Shown here: positions 59,649-64,000 of the stretch, piece after piece
Layout: each line of letters begins with the position of its first letter
How positions within the stretch are numbered: the stretch's first letter is position 1
Origin: Bradyrhizobium sp. B097
GTDB lineage: Bacteria; Pseudomonadota; Alphaproteobacteria; Rhizobiales; Xanthobacteraceae
Assembly (NCBI RefSeq): GCF_038957035.1
Contig: NZ_CP152412.1
Location: forward strand, 6,134,501 to 6,198,500
Reading direction: 5' to 3'
DNA: 64,000 nucleotides
Position numbers and translations under genes: made by a program
The notes under the pieces: model-generated
Databases searched by the model: none
The model's input: only the letters and a program-made list of their open reading frames with translations
What the model was told of the DNA's origin: nothing

Positions 59649-60026
59649 ATGTTTTCACACGTGATGGTTGGCACCAACGATCTGGACAAGGCCAAGGCGT
59701 TTTATGATGCGCTGCTCGGCACGCTCGATGTCCGGCCGGCCCGGGTCGACGGTCACCGCATTATGTACCTCACCAAGGCCGGCATTTTCATGGTTTCCAA
59801 GCCGATCAACGGCGAACCGGCGACGCACGCCAATGGCGGCACGATCGGCTTCGCCTGCTCTTCGCCGGAGCAGGTCCATGCCTGGCACGCGGCCGGCGTC
59901 GCCAATGGCGGCAAGCCCTGCGAGGATCCGCCGGGCGTACGCGAGGGCAATGGCATCAAGCTCTACCTCGCCTATTTGCGCGACCTCGACGGCAACAAGA
60001 TCTGCGCCATGCATCGGATGACCTAA
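59649..60026 (+). CDS. VOC family protein (glyoxalase-like)
   Basis: 125 residues, AGGGAGGA at 59633-59640. One vicinal-oxygen-chelate module with two beta-alpha-beta units: MFSHVMVGTNDLDKAKAFYD at the start (His metal ligand) and YLAYLRDLDGNKICAMHR at the end, where the usual Glu ligand is at the position read as Lys-Ile-Cys, so metal binding is uncertain. Function unknown; members range from glyoxalase I to antibiotic-binding proteins. Confidence 0.88.
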   Translation: MFSHVMVGTNDLDKAKAFYDALLGTLDVRPARVDGHRIMYLTKAGIFMVSKPINGEPATHANGGTIGFACSSPEQVHAWHAAGVANGGKPCEDPPGVREGNGIKLYLAYLRDLDGNKICAMHRMT

Positions 60027-60063
60027 TCGGCATCCGCCGGAATCTCTCACGCTGTACGCGGCG

Positions 60064-60090
60064 GCGTTCAAACAACGTTTGAAACGCCGT
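60064..60090. promoter_or_regulatory. PsrA-like operator palindrome upstream of ACAD11-like gene
   Basis: TTCAAACAACGTTTGAA at 60068-60084 is a perfect inverted repeat (7+3+7) and contains CAAAC-N3-GTTTG, the reported PsrA operator form (G/C-AAAC-N2-4-GTTT-G/C). Outer bases CGGCG and CGCCG extend the dyad with one bulged A. PsrA is a TetR-family fatty-acid-responsive repressor of beta-oxidation genes. No T-run follows, so an intrinsic terminator for the VOC gene is less likely. Confidence 0.55.
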
Positions 60091-60202
60091 CGCGATATTC
60101 CGCGATGCGGTAGGGATGATCGGAAAATCGGTACTCGCGCTTCGCGTCGCACGCGTTTATTGTCCGCCGCGAAACGCGCCTTCGCGACGGGAGAAACGAC
60201 AA

Positions 60203-61477
60203 ATGAAGCATGCCTATGTGCCGCGCACCACGAACTACACGCTCAATCCGGGCGACGAGCTCAACGACCTCCGCATGTCGGAAAAGGTCCGTCCGCTCTA
60301 CGACCATGTGAAGCAGTTCATCCGCGACACAGTCGACCCGATGTCGGTCGAGTTCTATCGCGCCGGCGAGAAGAAGACCGACCGCTGGAGCTTTACGGCG
60401 GAGCAGCTCGCGATCCTGCAGAAGGCCAAGGACAAGGCCAAGGAAGTCGGTCTCTGGAACTTCTTCCTGCCCGACGCCGAAACCGGCGACGGCCTCAACA
60501 ACCTCGACTACGCCTATATCGCCGCCGAGCTCGGCAAGAGCCCGCTGGCCTCCGAGACGATGAACTGCTCGGCGCCTGATACCGGCAACATGGAGGTGCT
60601 GGAGCGCGTCGGCACCAAGGCACAGAAGGAGAAGTGGCTGAAGCCGCTGCTCAACGGCGAGATCCGCTCGGCCTATGCGATGACCGAGCCGAACGTCGCC
60701 TCCTCCGACGCCAAGAATATCTCGACCACCGCAAAGCTGGTCGGCGACGAGTGGGTGATCAACGGCGAAAAGTATTACATCTCCGGCGCCGGCGATCCGC
60801 GCTGCAAGATCATGATCGTGATGGTGAAGACCAATCCCGACGCGGCGCCGAGCAAGCAGCAGTCGCAGATCCTGGTGCCGATCGACACCCCCGGCGTCGA
60901 GATCCTGGGCCCGATGCACGTGTTCGGCCATGACCATGCGCCGCGCGGCCACATGCATCTGCGCTTCAACAATGTGAAGGTGCCGAAGGAGAACATGCTG
61001 CTCGGCGAAGGCCGCGGCTTCGAGATCTCGCAGGTCCGCCTCGGACCGGGCCGCATCCATCACTGCATGCGCACCATCGGCAAGGCCGAGAAGGCGCTCG
61101 ACATGATGGTGCAGCGCGGCCTCACCCGCGAAGCGTTCGGCAAGAAGATCGCCCATCTCGGCGGCAACATGCAGATCATCGCCCAGGCGCGCTGCGAGAT
61201 CGAGGCGATGCGCCTGATGGTTTTGAAGGCGGCCAAGGCGATGGACGTGCTCGGCAACAAGGAAGCCCGCGTCTGGGTCTCGATGGTCAAGGCCATGGTG
61301 CCCGAGCGCGCCTGCAAGGTGATCGACCAGGCGATCCAGATGCACGGCGCCACCGGCATCTCGCAATGGTCGCCGCTCGGCGAAATGTACCAGGACGTCC
61401 GCCATCTGCGCTTCGCCGACGGTCCGGACGAGGTGCACTGGATGGTGGTCGGCCGCCACGAGCTGAGCATGACGTAG
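60203..61477 (+). CDS. Acyl-CoA dehydrogenase, ACAD11/LvaC-like (2)
   Basis: 424 residues from the ATG at 60203, preceded by GGGAGAA. It is strikingly like the dehydrogenase part of mammalian ACAD11: YAMTEPNVASSDAKNI, GAGDPRCKIMIVMVK, ILVPIDTPGVEILGPMHVFG, LGEGRGFEISQ and RLGPGRIHHCMRTIG. The place of the catalytic Glu (YEG in MCAD) is RFADGPDEVHW, with Asp at about 406. The family turns 4-phosphoacyl-CoA (made by the partner kinase) into an enoyl- or 3-hydroxyacyl-CoA. The candidate kinase is encoded separately at 56471-57454. Confidence 0.92.
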   Translation: MKHAYVPRTTNYTLNPGDELNDLRMSEKVRPLYDHVKQFIRDTVDPMSVEFYRAGEKKTDRWSFTAEQLAILQKAKDKAKEVGLWNFFLPDAETGDGLNNLDYAYIAAELGKSPLASETMNCSAPDTGNMEVLERVGTKAQKEKWLKPLLNGEIRSAYAMTEPNVASSDAKNISTTAKLVGDEWVINGEKYYISGAGDPRCKIMIVMVKTNPDAAPSKQQSQILVPIDTPGVEILGPMHVFGHDHAPRGHMHLRFNNVKVPKENMLLGEGRGFEISQVRLGPGRIHHCMRTIGKAEKALDMMVQRGLTREAFGKKIAHLGGNMQIIAQARCEIEAMRLMVLKAAKAMDVLGNKEARVWVSMVKAMVPERACKVIDQAIQMHGATGISQWSPLGEMYQDVRHLRFADGPDEVHWMVVGRHELSMT

Positions 61478-61589
61478 TTTCCACTCCTCCCTCTCCCCGC
61501 GCTTTGCAGGGAGAGGGGCGCACTGCGAAAATATCGAAAACAACCCCATGCAAAGTAGCCGGCGGCGCGCCGGCATTCGACATGACAAC

Positions 61590-61769
61590 TTGACATGTCG
61601 GGCAAATCAGCGGCATTATTCTATTATTCGGAAATTGCGCGGCGCGCCTCACCCGCGCTATGGGACGTGGCGGTAGCCATATGCGTGCGCCTGCCGCAAG
61701 CGGGGCGAGGCAAGAGTGCAAGAGACCAAATCTGCAAGGGCGGGTTCACGCGAGTGTAACCCGCCTTTT
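61590..61769 (+). ncRNA. Candidate small RNA
   Basis: TTGACA at 61590-61595 and CATTAT at 61614-61619 are 18 bases apart, a fair sigma-70 promoter, predicting a start near 61626. About 140 bases downstream is a good intrinsic terminator at 61739-61769. No reading frame with a ribosome site lies between. The alternative is that the promoter-like part belongs to an interspersed repeat and the terminator serves the upstream dehydrogenase gene. Family not recognised. Confidence 0.4.
61739..61769 (+). terminator. Rho-independent terminator
   Basis: Stem GGCGGGTT (61739-61746) and AACCCGCC (61758-61765), 11-base loop, then TTTT. It is 260 bp past the dehydrogenase stop and 66 bp before the flavin reductase start. 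The clearest intrinsic terminator in the window. Confidence 0.75.
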
Positions 61770-61834
61770 GCTTTCCGAGCCGCACGCGGCGGATTACGCT
61801 TCGCTACCCGCCCACCAAAGTTCCGGACAACCGC

Positions 61835-62452
61835 ATGGAATACGCCGCAAGCGACCTCACCCAGCGCGAACGCTACAAGGTGCTGACCTCCTTCGTGCTG
61901 CCGCGACCGATCGCATGGGTAACAAGCCAAAACGCGGATGGCGTGGTCAATGGGGCGCCGTTCTCGTTCTTCAACGTATTCTGCGAAGACCCGCCGCTCT
62001 GCATGTTCGCGGTCAACCGCAGGCCGGATGGCCGCGAGAAGGACACTATGATCAACATCCAGCGCCTCGGCGAGTTCGTGGTCAACCTGACCGACGAGCC
62101 ACTCGCGCGCGCGATGCACGAGACTTCGGGCGATTTCCCGCCCGAGATCGGCGAGCCCGACTATCTCGGGCTGAAGCTCGCGCCCTCCAGCAGGATCGCG
62201 GTGCCCCGGCTTGCCGACGCGCCTTTCGCGATGGAGTGCAAGACCTGGAAGCTGATCGACGTCAACGGCGACCGCCAGTTGATCATGGGCGAAGGCATCC
62301 ACTTCCACATCCGCGACGAATTGTGGGATCGTGACGCGATGCGCGTCCACATGGAGCGCTACCACCCGATCGGCCGCATGTTCGCCGACCGCTACTGCCG
62401 CACCGACGACCGCGTGGTGTTTCCCGCACCCGAAGGCGCAAGGAAGAAATAG
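61835..62452 (+). CDS. Flavin reductase family protein
   Basis: 205 residues of the flavin reductase-like/flavoredoxin FMN-binding split-barrel family: LPRPIAWVTSQNADGVVNGA near the start, PFSFFNVFCEDPPLCMFAV, and a conserved NLTDEPLARAMHETSGDFPP. It binds FMN; known members reduce flavin for monooxygenases, but some serve as oxidoreductases without a partner. No monooxygenase is adjacent. A GNAT-like gene follows after nine bases, so the two likely form an operon. Confidence 0.9.
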   Translation: MEYAASDLTQRERYKVLTSFVLPRPIAWVTSQNADGVVNGAPFSFFNVFCEDPPLCMFAVNRRPDGREKDTMINIQRLGEFVVNLTDEPLARAMHETSGDFPPEIGEPDYLGLKLAPSSRIAVPRLADAPFAMECKTWKLIDVNGDRQLIMGEGIHFHIRDELWDRDAMRVHMERYHPIGRMFADRYCRTDDRVVFPAPEGARKK

Positions 62453-62461
62453 GACAAGACA

Positions 62462-62737
62462 ATGAGCGAAGCATTCCGCGACAACCCGGCACAGAGCCGG
62501 TTCGAACTTGACGTCGATGGCACCACCGCCTTCGTGGTCTACCGCAAGACGCCGGATACGATCACGCTGGTGCATACCGTGGTGCCGCCTGAGCTCGGCG
62601 GCCGCGGCATCGGCTCAAAACTCGCCCGCGCGACGCTCGACGCCGTCCGCGCGCAGAACATCAAGCTCGTCGTGAAGTGCGAGTTCATTCAGGGCTTCAT
62701 GAAGAAGCATCCGGAGTACGACGATCTGCTGGGGTGA
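62462..62737 (+). CDS. Small GNAT-like N-acetyltransferase (YidJ/NATD1 type)
   Basis: 91 residues, AGGACAAG before the ATG. The acetyl-CoA-binding motif is VVPPELGGRGIGSKLARATL (about 43-62), followed by the short C-terminal part typical of this minimal family (KCEFIQGFMKKHPEYDDL). Members are about 90-100 residues long and their acceptor is unknown. Co-transcribed with the flavin reductase gene. Confidence 0.9.
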   Translation: MSEAFRDNPAQSRFELDVDGTTAFVVYRKTPDTITLVHTVVPPELGGRGIGSKLARATLDAVRAQNIKLVVKCEFIQGFMKKHPEYDDLLG

Positions 62738-62778
62738 CGCGCCGATGCGTAGGGCGGGTTAGCGCAGCGTCTCACTCC

Positions 62779-62864
62779 GTCATGCCCGGCCTTGTGCCGG
62801 GCATCCACGTCTTTGCATCACGTGGAATGAAAGACGTGGATGGCCGGGACAAGCCCGGCCATGA
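62779..62864. repeat. Inverted repeat, family D, between convergent genes
   Basis: Left hairpin GCCCGGC-CTTGT-GCCGGGC and right hairpin GGCCGGG-ACAAG-CCCGGCC, ends GTCATG and CATGAC, with inner ATCCACGTCTTT and AAAGACGTGGAT. Lies between the GNAT-like and YghU genes. Confidence 0.88.
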
Positions 62865-62873
62865 CCAGTTTTG

Positions 62874-63752
62874 TCACGACGCCGCCTGATCGCCGATCTT
62901 GTCCTGCGTCCTGGTCTCGAAATCGCCGGCGTCATGGCGCTCCTGGAGCTGGCTCGACGGCTCGCCCCAGGTGCGGTTGACCATGCGGCCGCGCTTCACC
63001 GCGGGCCGCGCCGCGATCGCGTCGGTCCAGCGCTGCACGTTCTTGTAATCCTGCACCGAGAGGAATTCGCCGCCGCCGTAAAGCAGGCCCTTGGCGAGGC
63101 TGCCGTACCACGGCCACACCGCCATGTCGGCGATGGTGTAGACATCACCCGCAAGATATTCGTTGTCGGCGAGCCTGCGGTCGAGCACGTCGAGCTGCCG
63201 CTTGACCTCCATCGCAAAGCGATCGATGGCGTATTCGATCTTGGTCGGCGCATAGGCATAGAAGTGCCCGAAGCCGCCGCCGAGATAGGGCGCCGAGCCC
63301 ATCTGCCAGAACAGCCACGAGAAGGTTTCCGCGCGGGTCTTCACATCGCTCGGCAGGAACGCGCCGAACTTTTCCGCGAGGTAGACCAGGATCGAGCCCG
63401 ACTCGAACACCCGGATCGGCTCCGGTCCGCTGCGGTCCATCAGCGCCGGGATCTTCGAATTCGGATTGACCGCAACGAAGCCGCTGCCGAACTGGTTGCC
63501 GTCGATCTTGATCAGCCAGGCGTCGTATTCCGCGCCCTTGTGACCCGCCGCGAGCAGCTCTTCCAGCATCACGGTGACCTTGACGCCGTTCGGCGTCGCC
63601 AGCGAGTACAGCTGCAGCGGATGACGGCCGACCGGCAATTCCTTGTCATGGGTCGGACCGGCGATCGGCCGGTTGATGCTGGCGAAGCGTCCGCCGCTCT
63701 CCTTGTTCCAGGTCCAGACTTTCGGTGGCTCGTAGGCAGAGGTGTCAGACAC
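62874..63752 (-). CDS. yghU: YghU-type glutathione S-transferase (Nu class)
   Basis: 292 residues from the GTG at 63752, which has GGGAG eight bases upstream. N-terminal thioredoxin fold (LPVGRHPLQLYSLATPNGVK, with Thr-Pro-Asn in place of the catalytic Ser or Tyr), SGSILVYLAEKFGAFLP (glutathione site), then a helical domain with SWLFWQMGSAPYLGGGFGHF. YghU has disulfide-bond reductase and peroxidase activity with two glutathiones. Single gene; 248 bp upstream to the window end show no supported gene. Confidence 0.92.
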   Translation of the reverse strand: MSDTSAYEPPKVWTWNKESGGRFASINRPIAGPTHDKELPVGRHPLQLYSLATPNGVKVTVMLEELLAAGHKGAEYDAWLIKIDGNQFGSGFVAVNPNSKIPALMDRSGPEPIRVFESGSILVYLAEKFGAFLPSDVKTRAETFSWLFWQMGSAPYLGGGFGHFYAYAPTKIEYAIDRFAMEVKRQLDVLDRRLADNEYLAGDVYTIADMAVWPWYGSLAKGLLYGGGEFLSVQDYKNVQRWTDAIAARPAVKRGRMVNRTWGEPSSQLQERHDAGDFETRTQDKIGDQAAS

Positions 63753-64000
63753 GTCGTTGGCTCCCGGTTCATGTTCTTCCAAGGTGGCGCGGCGGCCGCC
63801 GGATCCATCCCATGTCCGCACTAGATGGTGCGCACACTGCGCTTTGCCCACCCCGCGCGATCGCATTTTCTACCTTGCGGAATGCACAGCGAGGGATGCA
63901 GCCAGAGCAGCGCCTGCACGCAAGATCGCCGTAGCGGAAACCAGCTTGGCTTGACCATCCATGATGCGCTAGCGTCGCGGAAGCCTGATGCCAACAAGCA
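63753..64000. other. Upstream region of yghU to the window edge
   Basis: 248 bp that should contain the yghU promoter. No complete gene, repeat or clear promoter element was recognised, and any gene starting near the edge cannot be judged. Confidence 0.4.

Larger units (their letters stand above)
61478..61834. other. Intergenic region with repeat arm and possible small RNA
   Basis: 357 bp between the ACAD11-like and flavin reductase genes. A CTCTCCCCGC-GCTTTG-CAGGGAGAG hairpin lies at about 61490-61515, followed by a segment from about 61525 to 61640 that resembles interspersed repeats I associate with Bradyrhizobium, and then a separate transcript-like unit ending in a terminator (next entries). 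No protein gene is supported. Confidence 0.5.

Noticed and set aside
61660..62334. A 224-codon plus-strand frame around the flavin reductase start
   Set aside because: Out of frame with the conserved flavin reductase gene and crosses the intrinsic terminator; product has no recognisable domain.

Overview
The window is a GC-rich chromosomal segment with the gene content of a soil alphaproteobacterium, most likely Bradyrhizobium or a close relative in the Hyphomicrobiales. That placement is an inference from three things: branched-chain-type (Liv) ABC transporters, many acyl-CoA and aromatic catabolism genes, and numerous palindromic intergenic repeats. No tRNA, rRNA, CRISPR array, transposase or prophage gene is visible. 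About 53 protein genes are supported.

Layout. 1-1833 (minus): the 5' end of a B12-binding radical SAM protein and an ethanolamine ammonia-lyase large subunit gene with no eutC beside it. 2136-5561 (plus): a methyl-accepting chemotaxis protein and a membrane diguanylate cyclase. 5608-12301 (minus): an overlapping three-gene unit (large transglutaminase/DUF2126 protein, circularly permuted ATP-grasp/alpha-E protein, small transglutaminase) that looks like a peptide ligation/cleavage system of unknown product. 12526-13023: a secreted SGNH hydrolase. 13364-21792 (minus): a Liv-type importer with a fused permease-ATPase, followed by an Ldh-family dehydrogenase, an HpcH/HpaI aldolase and a UxaA/GarD-type dehydratase; this is probably a sugar-acid uptake and breakdown operon, with a divergent GntR/FCD regulator carrying two winged-helix domains (22082-23077).

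23103-30307: a homoprotocatechuate meta-cleavage cluster. A divergent hpaR faces hpaH, hpaF, hpaE, hpaD, an FAH-family gene and an unusual extra thiamine-diphosphate enzyme. No hpaI is adjacent, so the HpcH/HpaI aldolase about 7 kb away could supply that step. 30420-33080: an MFS transporter, AlkB and a second 2-oxoglutarate/Fe(II) oxygenase. 33331-40132 (minus): a second, unfused Liv operon followed by an amidase and a DUF2848 protein. 40378-44312 (plus): a DUF35-thiolase pair, an SDR and a periplasmic SMP-30 family protein. 44448-47255: phosphoenolpyruvate carboxylase.

47530-61477 is an acyl-CoA catabolic region on both strands: two acyl-CoA ligases, three crotonase-family proteins, a dienoyl-CoA-reductase-like SDR, another SDR, two acyl-CoA dehydrogenases, an APH-type kinase and a DUF6285 protein. 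The kinase, DUF6285 protein and the ACAD11-like dehydrogenase (60203-61477) are the parts used by the Pseudomonas lva pathway and by mammalian ACAD10/11 to convert 4-hydroxyacyl-CoAs. A palindrome matching the reported PsrA operator form lies upstream of the dehydrogenase. The window ends with a flavin reductase family protein, a small GNAT-like protein and a YghU-type glutathione transferase.

Intergenic spaces are dominated by at least five families of inverted repeats. The most abundant (nine copies) is a pair of small hairpins whose stems vary between copies while staying paired. A possible small RNA gene with a promoter-like motif and a good intrinsic terminator lies at about 61590-61769.
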